Assembly (NCBI RefSeq): GCF_001758465.1
Contig: NZ_MJIC01000014.1
Span: forward strand, 527,986 to 591,985
Source of the DNA: Marisediminitalea lipolytica
GTDB taxonomy: Bacteria; Pseudomonadota; Gammaproteobacteria; Enterobacterales; Alteromonadaceae
Reading direction: 5' to 3'
DNA length: 64,000 nt
Of this stretch, positions 1 to 8,613 are shown piece after piece (position 1 is the stretch's first letter; each line of letters starts with the position of its first letter). A model generated the notes under the pieces. It had not been told where the DNA came from. It saw only the letters and a list, made by a program, of their open reading frames with translations, and did no database searches. A program made the translations under genes and the position numbers.

Positions 1-481
1 CGGCCAGGCGTGGTAACCAGTAATCCTGCTGGGCTTTGGTGCCGTAATGCATAAGTAGCTCACCCGGACCTAAAGAGTTTGGCACCATAACGGTAACTGC
101 CAGCGCGCCACTTTTGGCGGCGATGGTAGATACGATGGTTGAGTTGGCAAACGGGCTAAATTCCAGACCGCCAAATTTTTTGGGGATGATCATCGAGAAA
201 AAGCGATTTTTGCCCAAAAAGTCCAGGATGTGCTGTGGAATGTGTTTTGAATTACCTAATTCAAAATCGTCCACCATAGCCAGTAATTCTTTTACCGGGC
301 CATCCATAAACGCCTGCTCATCAGCACTGAGTTTGGCTTGACGTACAGCACGCAATGCCTCCATGTCAGGTGCTCCACGATAAATGGAGGACTCTAACCA
401 AATGTCACCAGCATCCAGGGCTTCTTGTTCTGTAATTGAAATTGGAGGTAATACTTTTTTCAGGCTAGTTCTGATACTCAT
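1..481 (-). CDS. fadE: FadE-type acyl-CoA dehydrogenase, N-terminal part (cut by window edge)
   Basis: Catalyses the first step of fatty acid beta-oxidation, acyl-CoA to trans-2-enoyl-CoA. About 160 residues are visible, from ATG at 481 to the window edge. They align by eye with the catalytic part of E. coli FadE: a DEQAFMDGPVKELL-like stretch, then FFSMIIPKKFGGLEFS, then VPNSLGPGELLMHYGT. An in-frame TGA lies two codons upstream of the ATG, so this protein starts near the acyl-CoA dehydrogenase core. It therefore lacks the long membrane-spanning N-terminal region of E. coli FadE. The C-terminal DUF1974 part would lie outside the window. Family assignment is strong; the exact paralogue is unknown. 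Confidence 0.85.
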   Translation of the reverse strand, partial: MSIRTSLKKVLPPISITEQEALDAGDIWLESSIYRGAPDMEALRAVRQAKLSADEQAFMDGPVKELLAMVDDFELGNSKHIPQHILDFLGKNRFFSMIIPKKFGGLEFSPFANSTIVSTIAAKSGALAVTVMVPNSLGPGELLMHYGTKAQQDYWLPRLA

Positions 482-809
482 AACTCATCCGCTCATCTGA
501 CCAGTTGTTTTTCGCCATAATACAGAAAAAAATGGCAAATGCAAATTTTGTGTTAAATTCTGTAATTGTTATTTATTTCAAACAATTAGGTTTTCTGGGT
601 AAATGTATAAGTCTGATTTTTGGTGAAAAAATGTGCTGGTGAGTCAGTTTGAAAGGCTGCACAACCGGTGTTTTCCTTCCTTGCTTAATCGTTCATTGGC
701 TTGTTGCAAAGCGGATTGTTTGCCTAGACTACACTGACGTAATGTAATTTTTAGCTGATACAAGTATAGTGGCTACTGAGTACCAAAGAACAGCGTAAGG
801 AATGAGTAG
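482..809. other. Intergenic region between divergent genes
   Basis: These 328 bases separate two divergent genes and must hold both promoters. The half next to the dehydrogenase gene is AT-rich. I see no convincing -35/-10 pair with good spacing, no clear FadR or PsrA palindrome and no RNA-like hairpin. Nothing further can be supported. Confidence 0.4.
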
Positions 810-1604
810 ATGTTCAAATGTAATCAATTGGTAATGGGCGCGATCCTTGGCGTTGCCGTCGCATTTTCCTCAACGACATTTGCAGACGAAGCCGAGGGCT
901 TACGTATTGCCAAAGAACGAAAAGCACGGGACGAAGGATGGGAGGATTCGTCAGCCAATACAACAATGATACTTCGTAATGCCAACGGTCAGGAATCTGA
1001 GCGGGAATTACGGGTATACACATTGGAAGTGCCTGAGCAAGGGGATAAGTCCCTGACCGTTTTTGACTCGCCGGCCGATATTAAAGGTACTGCATTTCTG
1101 AGTTTCTCTTACATCAGTGAACCCGACGATCAGTGGATGTATTTGCCCAAATTAAAACGGGTTAAACGAATTTCGACCCAAAATAAATCAGGCCCTTTTA
1201 TGAGCAGTGAATTTGCTTATGAAGATATGTCGTCATTTGAAATTGATAAGTTTAAATTTGATTTTGTAAAAACAGATACCTTTGAAGGTCAACAAGTATA
1301 TGTGGTTGAGCAAGTGCCGACTGACCAATTTTCGGGATATTCAAAGCAGGTGGTCTATATTGATACTCAAGAGTACAGGCCCTTAAAAACTGACTATTAC
1401 GACAAAAAAGGCAGCTTGCTGAAGACCTTGGTTTTAGAAGACTACAAATTATACAGTGACAAATACTGGCGTCCAACGGCGTCTGTGATGACTAATGTAC
1501 AAACGGGCAAAAGCACCACTCTAATCATTAACGAAATTTCTCTGAAGACCGGGGAAGTCGACGAGCGTAACTTTGATGAGAATCGCTTGAAACGAGTGAG
1601 ATAA
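810..1604 (+). CDS. LolA-like outer membrane lipoprotein-sorting family protein
   Basis: 264 residues with a Sec signal peptide (MFKCNQLVMGAILGVAVAFS, cleavage probably after TFA near residue 25). The mature part matches by eye the periplasmic LolA-like family often annotated as outer membrane lipoprotein-sorting protein. Typical features are the DEGWEDS start, an FLSFSYISEPDDQWMYLPKLKRVKRI strand pair and a KSGPFMSSEFAYEDMS segment. Members usually sit beside MMPL/RND-type exporters and are thought to carry lipid or lipoprotein through the periplasm. Here the partner genes are two outer membrane barrels, the first only 2 bases downstream, so they are probably co-transcribed. The cargo is unknown. 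Family confidence is good; function is inferred. Confidence 0.75.
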   Translation: MFKCNQLVMGAILGVAVAFSSTTFADEAEGLRIAKERKARDEGWEDSSANTTMILRNANGQESERELRVYTLEVPEQGDKSLTVFDSPADIKGTAFLSFSYISEPDDQWMYLPKLKRVKRISTQNKSGPFMSSEFAYEDMSSFEIDKFKFDFVKTDTFEGQQVYVVEQVPTDQFSGYSKQVVYIDTQEYRPLKTDYYDKKGSLLKTLVLEDYKLYSDKYWRPTASVMTNVQTGKSTTLIINEISLKTGEVDERNFDENRLKRVR

Positions 1605-1606
1605 TT

Positions 1607-2815
1607 ATGGGAAGAAGTGCACTCAAACCCTCACTGTTAGCTGTGTCTATTGCATTGCAGGGGGGAATAAATGAAGCGCGAGCAGAGTTTTCTGGCTCTG
1701 TCAGTGTCGAGCAACGATACTTCCTGCAGGACGCGATCTACACGGCACAGCCAAGGGCGCAATCTTCAGTGGCGCTCTCACCAGAGTGGTTTACTGAGTG
1801 GAGTGATGGCGATAACACACTTGTGTTTAAACCATTTTACCGATTTGATCAGGAAGATTCAGAGCGCACGCATTATGATATTCGTGAACTTATCTGGACT
1901 CATCTGGGCCAGAGTTACGAATTCAGAGCCGGGGTGGGTAAGGTTTTTTGGGGGCAAACGGAGTCGCTTCATCTGGTAGATATCATCAACCAGACTGACC
2001 TGGTTGATGCAATCGACTTTGAGGCTAAGCTGGGCCAGCCAATGGTAAGTTTCAGCTATTACTTTGATGCGGGTACATTAAGCGCCTTTGTGTTGCCTTA
2101 CTTTCGCGAACGCACCTTTTCTGGCGTGCAGGGTCGGTTAAGACCCATGGTACCTATCAGTAATGATGTGGCTTTTTATGAATCAGATGATGAACAGTCT
2201 CACGTTGATTACGCGTTAAGATGGCAGCAGTCTATCGGTGACTGGGAAATCGGTCTGTCTTATTTTACCGGTACCAACCGCGAGCCGCTGCTGATCAATA
2301 CCGGGAGTATTGAGGCAGGCGATCTGGAATTATTTCCTTACTATGAACTGATAGACCAATATGGCATCGATTTGCTGTGGGTGAATGATTCATGGCTATA
2401 CAAGTTTGAAGGGATACACCGGGAAAGCGAAACGGTCAGCTTTTTTGCCGGGGTGGCCGGGCTTGAATATACCTGGGTAGGTGCGCTGGGTTCAAATTAT
2501 GATCTGGGGTGGCTGATTGAGTATCAGTATGATGAACGAGACAGCAACTTTTTCGTTCCTTCGCAAAACGACCTGATGCTAGGAGTTCGTTGGGTTTGGA
2601 ATGACTTCGACAGTACAGAGATTTTGTTCGGATTCATTCAGGATTTGGATAACACCAATTCCTATAATGCTTATTTGGAAGCGTCCACCCGCATGACCGA
2701 AAACTGGAAATGGACTATGAATGGATATTTCTTTGCCACCGAAGACATTGAGAATCCCTACTACTTTATCCGACGTGATGATCATGTCGAATTTAACGTA
2801 GAATTCTTTTTCTAG
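1607..2815 (+). CDS. Outer membrane beta-barrel protein (unassigned)
   Basis: 402 residues. A signal peptide ends at about residue 26 (NEARA/EFSG). The rest alternates aromatic and polar residues, as expected for amphipathic strands, and ends in FNVEFFF, a terminal aromatic signature typical of BAM-assembled outer membrane barrels. Segments such as WGQTESLHLVDIINQTDLVD recall DUF1302/alginate-export-like porins, but I cannot name the family with certainty. It begins 2 bases after the LolA-like gene and is followed 28 bases later by a second barrel. An operon that moves or displays an envelope component is likely. Confidence 0.7.
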   Translation: MGRSALKPSLLAVSIALQGGINEARAEFSGSVSVEQRYFLQDAIYTAQPRAQSSVALSPEWFTEWSDGDNTLVFKPFYRFDQEDSERTHYDIRELIWTHLGQSYEFRAGVGKVFWGQTESLHLVDIINQTDLVDAIDFEAKLGQPMVSFSYYFDAGTLSAFVLPYFRERTFSGVQGRLRPMVPISNDVAFYESDDEQSHVDYALRWQQSIGDWEIGLSYFTGTNREPLLINTGSIEAGDLELFPYYELIDQYGIDLLWVNDSWLYKFEGIHRESETVSFFAGVAGLEYTWVGALGSNYDLGWLIEYQYDERDSNFFVPSQNDLMLGVRWVWNDFDSTEILFGFIQDLDNTNSYNAYLEASTRMTENWKWTMNGYFFATEDIENPYYFIRRDDHVEFNVEFFF

Positions 2816-2843
2816 CAGGCGGAAATAATAAAAGGAGTGGCAT

Positions 2844-3416
2844 GTGAGGATTTTTGTACTGGTCGGTTTGTTGTTGGTGTCGACATTCAGCTATGGCATC
2901 GAAAGAATGTATGGCGTGGTGAGCACCGGTTACAGTGATGTCGAGTTTAACCAACGCGAGGAAGAAAGCTTTGGTTATAAGATTCTGTTGGGGCATCAGT
3001 TTCATCGTCAGTGGTATGTCGAAACCGGCTACTACAAGATAGCGGATGTCGGCAATGAACAAAGCATGGAAAATGATTTTTTTAAAGCTGATGGACTTTA
3101 TCTGGGCGCGCTGGGTAAAGCCTCATCCCCCATGGGTGAACTGTTCTACCGGCTTGGCGTTGCTCGAATAGATGTGGTTGGTTATGAGCCTCTGACCGCT
3201 GAAGGTGGGTGTAACCTGGGTAATTCAACGGTTACTCAATCCGGTGATACTTATTGTCGTTATGATAAAGGGGTTTTTGCCGGCATACTTGGGCTGGGTT
3301 TTGATTTAGCCGTTGCTGAAAAATTGTTTGTCCGCCTGGATGCCGACTACATTCGCGGAGGAAATGGTCTGGATACCGGCATGATTTCCCTGGGTTTGCG
3401 CTATAACTTTAACTAA
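2844..3416 (+). CDS. Small outer membrane beta-barrel protein (OmpA-barrel/OmpW-like)
   Basis: 190 residues. It starts at GTG 2844, which has a strong AAAGGAG six bases upstream; the overlapping ATG at 2842 would stop at once. A short signal peptide (VRIFVLVGLLLVSTFSYG) precedes a Gly/Tyr-rich eight-strand-like barrel with GYSDVEFNQ, GYKILLGHQF, WYVETGYYKI and a terminal SLGLRYNFN, a standard barrel C-terminus. Two cysteines (near GGCNLGN and DTYCRYD) could form an extracellular disulfide. It is the third gene of the LolA-like/barrel operon. Role unknown; opacity- or OmpA-type surface proteins are the nearest comparison. Confidence 0.7.
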   Translation: MRIFVLVGLLLVSTFSYGIERMYGVVSTGYSDVEFNQREEESFGYKILLGHQFHRQWYVETGYYKIADVGNEQSMENDFFKADGLYLGALGKASSPMGELFYRLGVARIDVVGYEPLTAEGGCNLGNSTVTQSGDTYCRYDKGVFAGILGLGFDLAVAEKLFVRLDADYIRGGNGLDTGMISLGLRYNFN

Positions 3417-3429
3417 TCACAATAATGCT

Positions 3430-3459
3430 CCCGACATCGTTGGAACCTGCGATGTTGGG
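3430..3459 (+). terminator. Possible terminator hairpin after the barrel operon
   Basis: CCCGACATCG and CGATGTTGGG form a 10-base-pair stem with one G-T pair and a 10-base loop. An outer ATGCT/AGCAT pairing with a bulge extends it. It lies 14 bases after the stop of the small barrel gene. No T-run follows, so intrinsic termination is uncertain. Confidence 0.4.
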
Positions 3460-3540
3460 CCTCAGCATGAATACCCCGATTGGTATAACTCCTAAACCAA
3501 AAAACCTTTACTGAGGTATAAACCACAGGAGGTGTCAGCA

Positions 3541-3798
3541 ATGAAAAACGAAATCGATTCTAAATTCGTACTACGGGTGTTCGATAAAATTCGTCAGGAA
3601 GGTGAAGAAACCGACGGCAAATATCGTCTGGACGGTGTGGTTGCCTACACCGACTTCGACGGTTACACCCTCTTTATTAATGATGCTAAGGTTGCCATGC
3701 AGTTTGGTTTTCATAATCAGTATCATTTTGACTATCAAAAAAGCGAAGATTTTGAGGCCTTTGAGAAAAAGCTGAAAAACATCGACAAACAGTATTAA
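3541..3798 (+). CDS. DUF3081-type small protein
   Basis: 85 residues. ATG 3541 is preferred because AGGAGG (3527-3532) lies eight bases upstream; the GTG at 3532 overlaps that ribosome site and is unlikely. The sequence MKNEIDSKFVLRVFDKI, followed by a YRLDGVVAYTDFDGYTLFI segment, resembles the DUF3081 family of small proteins in Vibrio, Shewanella and Alteromonas. It is charged and soluble, with no signal peptide or membrane span. It stands alone between the barrel operon and lpxL. Function unknown. Confidence 0.65.
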   Translation: MKNEIDSKFVLRVFDKIRQEGEETDGKYRLDGVVAYTDFDGYTLFINDAKVAMQFGFHNQYHFDYQKSEDFEAFEKKLKNIDKQY

Positions 3799-3932
3799 CC
3801 CTCGGAGCAATGGCTATGCTCTAGGTATTCATCCGGCCTGGTTTAAGCTACAATGCCGGCATTTATCAGGTCTGGGGAGTCATCATAATAGGTGTTGGCA
3901 CCCGCAAACGGATGTAACAGAGGATTCCTATC

Positions 3933-4862
3933 TTGGCTGTAGCAATTAAGCCGCCCAAATTTTCAATGGCTTTTCTTGGCCCCCGCTATTGGTTAGTGTG
4001 GGTCGGTGTGGCGTTTCTTTATACCCTGACCTGGTTGCCTTTCCCTGTTATTAAACTGCTCGGGCGTGGAACCGGTTGGTTGCTGGGCAAGATTGCCAAA
4101 TCCCGGGTGCAGGTGGCCAGACGTAATTTTGAACTTTGTTATCCGGATATGTCTGCCGCGGAGCGGGAAAAACTGGTAAAGCGCAACGTTCATCGTGCGG
4201 GTATGGCTGTGTTTGAAACGGCGATGGGCTGGTGGTGGCCCGACTGGCGTATTCGTAAACACGGTGAAATTGAAGGTTTTGAACACGTTGAAGCGATACT
4301 GGCAGAAGGCAAAGGTGTGTTTGGTCTGGCGCTGCACAACATGAATCTGGAGTTTGCCTGTCGTATCGTAGGGCTTAAGTACCCCAGTATTGCGTTTTAC
4401 CGCAAGCACAATAACCCGTTAATTGATTACCTTCAGTATCACGGGCGGGCCCGCTCAAATAAATATATGATCCACAAGCGTAATGCACGGGCGCTTATTT
4501 CAGCTCTGGATAGTCAGGAGCTTTGTCTTTATTTACCCGATCAGGATTACGGTCGCAGTCAGAGTGTTTTTGTGCCTTTTGGTGGTGTTAAGGAAACCGC
4601 TACTACCACAGCAACCATGATGTTTATTAAGCGCACAAACAGCCAGCCCCTTATCGTTACTTCCCGTTATACGGATAATGGCTATAAGGTTAAGTTTTAT
4701 CCGCCGATGCCTGAATTAAAAGATCTCGACGATGTGACCGCGCTGACTTTACTCAACGCAAACATTGCCGATATTATAAATGTGCAGCCAGAAAGTTACT
4801 TATGGATGCATAAACGGTTTAAAACCCGTCCGGATCCTGAAGCGCCCTCACTTTACAAATAA
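3933..4862 (+). CDS. lpxL: Kdo2-lipid IVA lauroyltransferase (LpxL/HtrB family)
   Basis: 309 residues, the usual length for late lipid A acyltransferases, which add a secondary acyl chain to Kdo2-lipid IVA at the inner membrane. The TTG start at 3933 gives KPPKFSMAFLGPRYWLVWVG, which matches the E. coli LpxL N-terminus (PKF..A.L.PRYWL). The first ATG (3966) would cut into that conserved part and has no ribosome site. An N-terminal membrane anchor is followed by the catalytic HX4E motif (HNMNLE, His135). NNPLIDYLQ, the DQDYG segment and the C-terminal PESYLWMHKRFKTRP are all family hallmarks. LpxL is favoured over LpxM or LpxP by overall resemblance, but the acyl donor cannot be read from sequence. 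Confidence 0.88.
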   Translation: MAVAIKPPKFSMAFLGPRYWLVWVGVAFLYTLTWLPFPVIKLLGRGTGWLLGKIAKSRVQVARRNFELCYPDMSAAEREKLVKRNVHRAGMAVFETAMGWWWPDWRIRKHGEIEGFEHVEAILAEGKGVFGLALHNMNLEFACRIVGLKYPSIAFYRKHNNPLIDYLQYHGRARSNKYMIHKRNARALISALDSQELCLYLPDQDYGRSQSVFVPFGGVKETATTTATMMFIKRTNSQPLIVTSRYTDNGYKVKFYPPMPELKDLDDVTALTLLNANIADIINVQPESYLWMHKRFKTRPDPEAPSLYK

Positions 4863-4986
4863 TGCATAAGTGGGGTTCAGGCGGTTAAACTAATTATTCA
4901 CTGTGCTTCTTACCAGGACAGTGGATTGAGTGAGCCGGGTAGTAATTGTGCTCGTGGCAATGTTAATAGGGACAAAGAGAACCTGA

Positions 4987-5601
4987 ATGAACAAAAAGCC
5001 TGCGTCCGCCCTGTTTTGGGTGAAACATCTGGGGTTAGCGTTAGCGGTAATCATCGTCGCGGGCATTGTGATCTATTTGCAAATGAATCTGTCATCAACG
5101 CCGACCCCCGTGGATGCACCTAAAGAGCGTTCTGTCGCGAAAGGTTTGTCAGATTTTTATCGCGAATTCAGGATGAAATCCAACGAACCCATTCGCTCTG
5201 AGGGAGCGGATATGGTGCTTGATCTCACCCCATCCGAACAAAGCCTGGATGATCGCCTGCAGTCCATGTCCAGCGATTTAAAACCGGTGGACAGTCGTTG
5301 GGAAGGCGAATACAAATATCGCACCTTTAAAGCCGGAAATACCTTACGTGAAGCGATTTCTTCCTATGCAGAGCAGGAGGGGATGCAGGTGATCTGGGAC
5401 CTCGATCAGGATTTTGTGATCAAGCATCAGTTTCAGATGGATAATACCGTAGCAGGCTCGCTGGCAAAGATTGCCAGTGCTATCGACAGTAACTTTGAGG
5501 GTAAGGTCGCCACCTTTGTGTGCCCCAAACAACGTTCGCTGGTGGTTACCGAAAAAGTCAGTGATTACCTTGCAAAACAATGCAGCAGAGTGGGCGGTTA
5601 A
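4987..5601 (+). CDS. TcpQ-domain (toxin co-regulated pilus biosynthesis Q-like) protein
   Basis: 204 residues. One N-terminal membrane segment (about residues 9-30) would anchor a periplasmic domain. Residues about 95-200 (SRWEGEYKYRTFKAGNTLREAISSYAEQ, then MQVIWDLDQDF, then a FVCPKQRSLVVTEK end) resemble the TcpQ domain, a small periplasmic fold related to secretin-associated proteins. No pilus or secretin gene lies nearby. The gene sits alone between lpxL and glnE, which it faces tail to tail 22 bases away. A general envelope role, or one as partner of an unlinked system, is possible. The domain call is moderate; function is open. Confidence 0.65.
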   Translation: MNKKPASALFWVKHLGLALAVIIVAGIVIYLQMNLSSTPTPVDAPKERSVAKGLSDFYREFRMKSNEPIRSEGADMVLDLTPSEQSLDDRLQSMSSDLKPVDSRWEGEYKYRTFKAGNTLREAISSYAEQEGMQVIWDLDQDFVIKHQFQMDNTVAGSLAKIASAIDSNFEGKVATFVCPKQRSLVVTEKVSDYLAKQCSRVGG

Positions 5602-5623
5602 TATTACCAGCCCACAACCTGTT

Positions 5624-8518
5624 TTATTCTTCAGGCAGAATGCTGCCAAATACCTGTTGCCACTGCGTGGTAACTACCGTCCTTACTGTTTCGAGTTCCT
5701 CATTACTGTGAGCAAATTTCTCACCCGCCAGGGTTAACTGGTGATAATGGTCGCGCAGGGTTAAATAGGCGTTTTGCAGTTGCTCGCTTTGTAGCGGCGA
5801 GAGAAGTCCTGCCTGGCTGGCATTTTCCAGGATTCGCAGATTGTCAGGCCACTGAGTTAATGCCGGATATTGGTGAGCGTAACCCAGTACCCAGTATTGC
5901 ACCATAAATTCGATATCCGTGATGCCGCCTTCACATTGTTTTAAATCGAGTCCTTGCGCCTGAGAATCCAGCAGATGGTCACGCATTTTTAAACGCATTT
6001 TCACCACTTCGTCGGCCAGCTCAGTAAGGTTGCGCTGCCGGGTTAATATGCTATTTCGTATTTCGGTAAATGCCGTTTGTAATTGCTTATCGCCCATAAT
6101 ACTGCGCGCTCTGACCAGTGCCTGATGTTCCCAGGTCCAGGCCTCATTAAGCTGGTAGTGGGTAAAACCAGAAAGGTGGCAACACAGCAGACCTGAGTTT
6201 CCCGAGGGGCGTAAACGTAAATCTGCCTCGTATAACTGGCCGGAAAGAGTGCGGGTATTTAATAAATGCATGATCCGCTGCGCCAGTTTTATATAAAATT
6301 GCTGAGCAGAGACCTGTTTAGGGCCGGTCGTTTCTGCACCTTGTGGCGCGTTGTGAATAAACACCAAATCTAAATCAGAGCCGTAACCCAGTTCATAGCC
6401 CCCCAGTTTGCCGTAGCCAACAATTAAGAAACCGGTGTCGTCGTCTTGCAGGTGATTCGGCGCGCCAAACTTCTCGGTTACCTGTTGCCAGGCTGAAGTA
6501 AATACCGCTTTCAGCAGCACTTCAGCAAGGATGGTAAGCTTGTCGCTGACTCTGGCAATGGGCAGTGAACCCGAAATATCACTGGCCGCAATGCGTAACT
6601 GCTGACACAGCTTAAACTGACGCCATTGCTCCATAAGCTGTTCGGTGTCTTCGGGCTCTACGCGCAACGCACTCTGACGTAATTCATCACTATATTGCTC
6701 GTAAACCACGGCGATATCGGTTTGTTGTTGCTGTAAGTAGAGTGGCGTTAACAGTTCGTCCAATAACAGCGGAAAGGTGCGAATTTGCTCAGTGATCCAT
6801 TCACTGCGGGCACAAAGTTTAATGAGTTGCTTCAGCACATCCGGGTTTTCATGGAGTAAATCCAGATAGGTTGTTCTGCCGGTAATGGCGCTGATAACAC
6901 TAAACAGCCGCGGCAGTAATATCACGCTGTCCGCCGGGCACTGTCTTAACATGTAATACACCACTTCGGGCATCAGTTTGTTGAGCGTGTCTTCGCCCCG
7001 TTGACCAATACGATGCTTGCTTAGCTGTTGTTTAAACGAGGTTAGTTGCGTATACAGTGCGCTGGCTGAAGTAGCGTCAAGTGCATCGTCCAGCAATTCC
7101 GTAAACTCTGATTCGTGCATGCCAATTTGCCAGGCATCTTTACAGCGGCTAAACAAAGAGTCCTGCTGTTGTTGTTCATCGCCTGGTTCGGCCACCAACG
7201 CATTGAACTGACTGTGAACACGAGCCATAACCTGTTCCAGTACCGCTAAAAATGCCTCATAGTCCGGAAAATCCAGCGTGTTTGCGAGAACCTGCTGAGT
7301 CCAGACATTATCGGGCAGCAACTGGGTTTGCTCGTCGTTAAATTGCTGCAACGTATGTTCGGCTTTACGCAGAAAATAGTAATCTGCGATAAGCTGCTCA
7401 ATGGCCTGGGTTTCTACTATCTGTAATTCGGCAAGACGGTGTAACACCGGTAATAACTGTTTTGATTGTAAAGTGGTTTCCCGTCCGCCATGGATTAGCT
7501 GAAAGCTCTGGGCAAAAAACTCCACCTCTCGGATCCCGCCGGCACCCAACTTAATGTTGTTGGTTAGCCTGCGTCTTCGTAGCTCTTTGTTGATCAACTG
7601 CTTCATCTCACGAATAGCGTCGATGGTGGTAAAGTCGAGATAGCGCCGGTAGACAAAGGGGGCCAGGATTGCCTGTAGCTGAGCACTGTAGGCGGAGTCG
7701 GGATTTAGTACCCGGGCTTTTATCATGGCATACCGTTCCCACTGACGCCCCTGTTCCTGATAATAGTCTTCCAGCGCCGCAAAGTGGGCGACCAGCGGAC
7801 CACTGTCGCCAAAAGGGCGCAGGCGCATGTCGACTCTGAAAACCTGTCCGTAAGGCGTGGTTTTATTTAGTGCTGCGATGAGACGTTGCGCTAATTTGGT
7901 AAAAAATTGCTGGTTTTCTATTGGCTTACGGGGATGATCGGTTTCACCCTTGTAGGGGTAAGCGAAAATAAGATCGATATCACTGGAGAAATTAAGCTCT
8001 TTTCCTCCCAGCTTACCCATGCCCAGTATTAACATTGGCTGGGGGCCCTCTGGTCCTTGCGGTTCGCCGTAGCGTTTAATCTGGGAGGCATACAGCCAGT
8101 TATAAGCCGCCATTATTAAAGTGTCGGCCAGCAAACTGGTCTGGCTTAATGACACCTCGATTGACTGTTGGTTGGTGAGGTCGCGCCACGCCAGCGCGGC
8201 CATTTGTTCCGCGCGAAATAATCGCAGCTCGACCAGTAACTCTTCTTCTGAGGAAATATCACTAAGGCGTTGGTTGAACTGCTCACACACCGAATCAATA
8301 TCAATCTCGAGATGCCAGTTATTGGCTAAAATACGCGAAAAAACGACGGGTCTTGTTAAAGCAACTTCGGTAACGAAAGGACTCAGGCCGGCAATGGCTT
8401 TAATGCTGTCCTGGTGTTTAGCAAGTAGTTCAGGCGGATAGCCAGCGGCGCTGATTTTCTGCCAATTCTCATCAGCATGTTGCTGAATAATCCCGTTTTT
8501 TGTTTTTTCCGTAGACAT
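5624..8518 (-). CDS. glnE: Glutamine synthetase adenylyltransferase/adenylyl-removing enzyme
   Basis: 964 residues, close to the roughly 946 of E. coli GlnE. This cytosolic enzyme attaches AMP to glutamine synthetase and removes it, in response to PII protein and glutamine. Two nucleotidyltransferase cores are present. The first, near residue 175, reads GKLGGKELNFSSDIDLIF (adenylyl-removing half). The second, near residue 710, reads GKLGGYELGYGSDLDLVF (adenylylating half). Both keep the GS-type DxD metal motif. The conserved VDMRLRPFGDSGPLV and EADLRLRPSGNSGLL strands follow each core. It is transcribed alone on the minus strand, divergent from the DUF350 gene. Confidence 0.97.
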   Translation of the reverse strand: MSTEKTKNGIIQQHADENWQKISAAGYPPELLAKHQDSIKAIAGLSPFVTEVALTRPVVFSRILANNWHLEIDIDSVCEQFNQRLSDISSEEELLVELRLFRAEQMAALAWRDLTNQQSIEVSLSQTSLLADTLIMAAYNWLYASQIKRYGEPQGPEGPQPMLILGMGKLGGKELNFSSDIDLIFAYPYKGETDHPRKPIENQQFFTKLAQRLIAALNKTTPYGQVFRVDMRLRPFGDSGPLVAHFAALEDYYQEQGRQWERYAMIKARVLNPDSAYSAQLQAILAPFVYRRYLDFTTIDAIREMKQLINKELRRRRLTNNIKLGAGGIREVEFFAQSFQLIHGGRETTLQSKQLLPVLHRLAELQIVETQAIEQLIADYYFLRKAEHTLQQFNDEQTQLLPDNVWTQQVLANTLDFPDYEAFLAVLEQVMARVHSQFNALVAEPGDEQQQQDSLFSRCKDAWQIGMHESEFTELLDDALDATSASALYTQLTSFKQQLSKHRIGQRGEDTLNKLMPEVVYYMLRQCPADSVILLPRLFSVISAITGRTTYLDLLHENPDVLKQLIKLCARSEWITEQIRTFPLLLDELLTPLYLQQQQTDIAVVYEQYSDELRQSALRVEPEDTEQLMEQWRQFKLCQQLRIAASDISGSLPIARVSDKLTILAEVLLKAVFTSAWQQVTEKFGAPNHLQDDDTGFLIVGYGKLGGYELGYGSDLDLVFIHNAPQGAETTGPKQVSAQQFYIKLAQRIMHLLNTRTLSGQLYEADLRLRPSGNSGLLCCHLSGFTHYQLNEAWTWEHQALVRARSIMGDKQLQTAFTEIRNSILTRQRNLTELADEVVKMRLKMRDHLLDSQAQGLDLKQCEGGITDIEFMVQYWVLGYAHQYPALTQWPDNLRILENASQAGLLSPLQSEQLQNAYLTLRDHYHQLTLAGEKFAHSNEELETVRTVVTTQWQQVFGSILPEE

Positions 8519-8613
8519 ATTAACTTAGGATAGTGAGTGATGTGTGAGAGTCTGGCACAAAGGGGCAAAAGCCTCCAGTTCCGGACTCATTTATCAATCA
8601 ATTTGAGGTGGAA

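Noticed and set aside
4926..5123. 65-codon ORF overlapping the start of the TcpQ-domain gene
   Set aside because: It is out of frame, has no recognisable domain and overlaps a gene with a clear signal anchor.
8552..8566. TGGCACAAAGGGGCA upstream of the DUF350 gene, resembling a sigma-54 promoter
   Set aside because: The -24 box fits but the -12 GC is out of register, so the required GG-N10-GC spacing fails.
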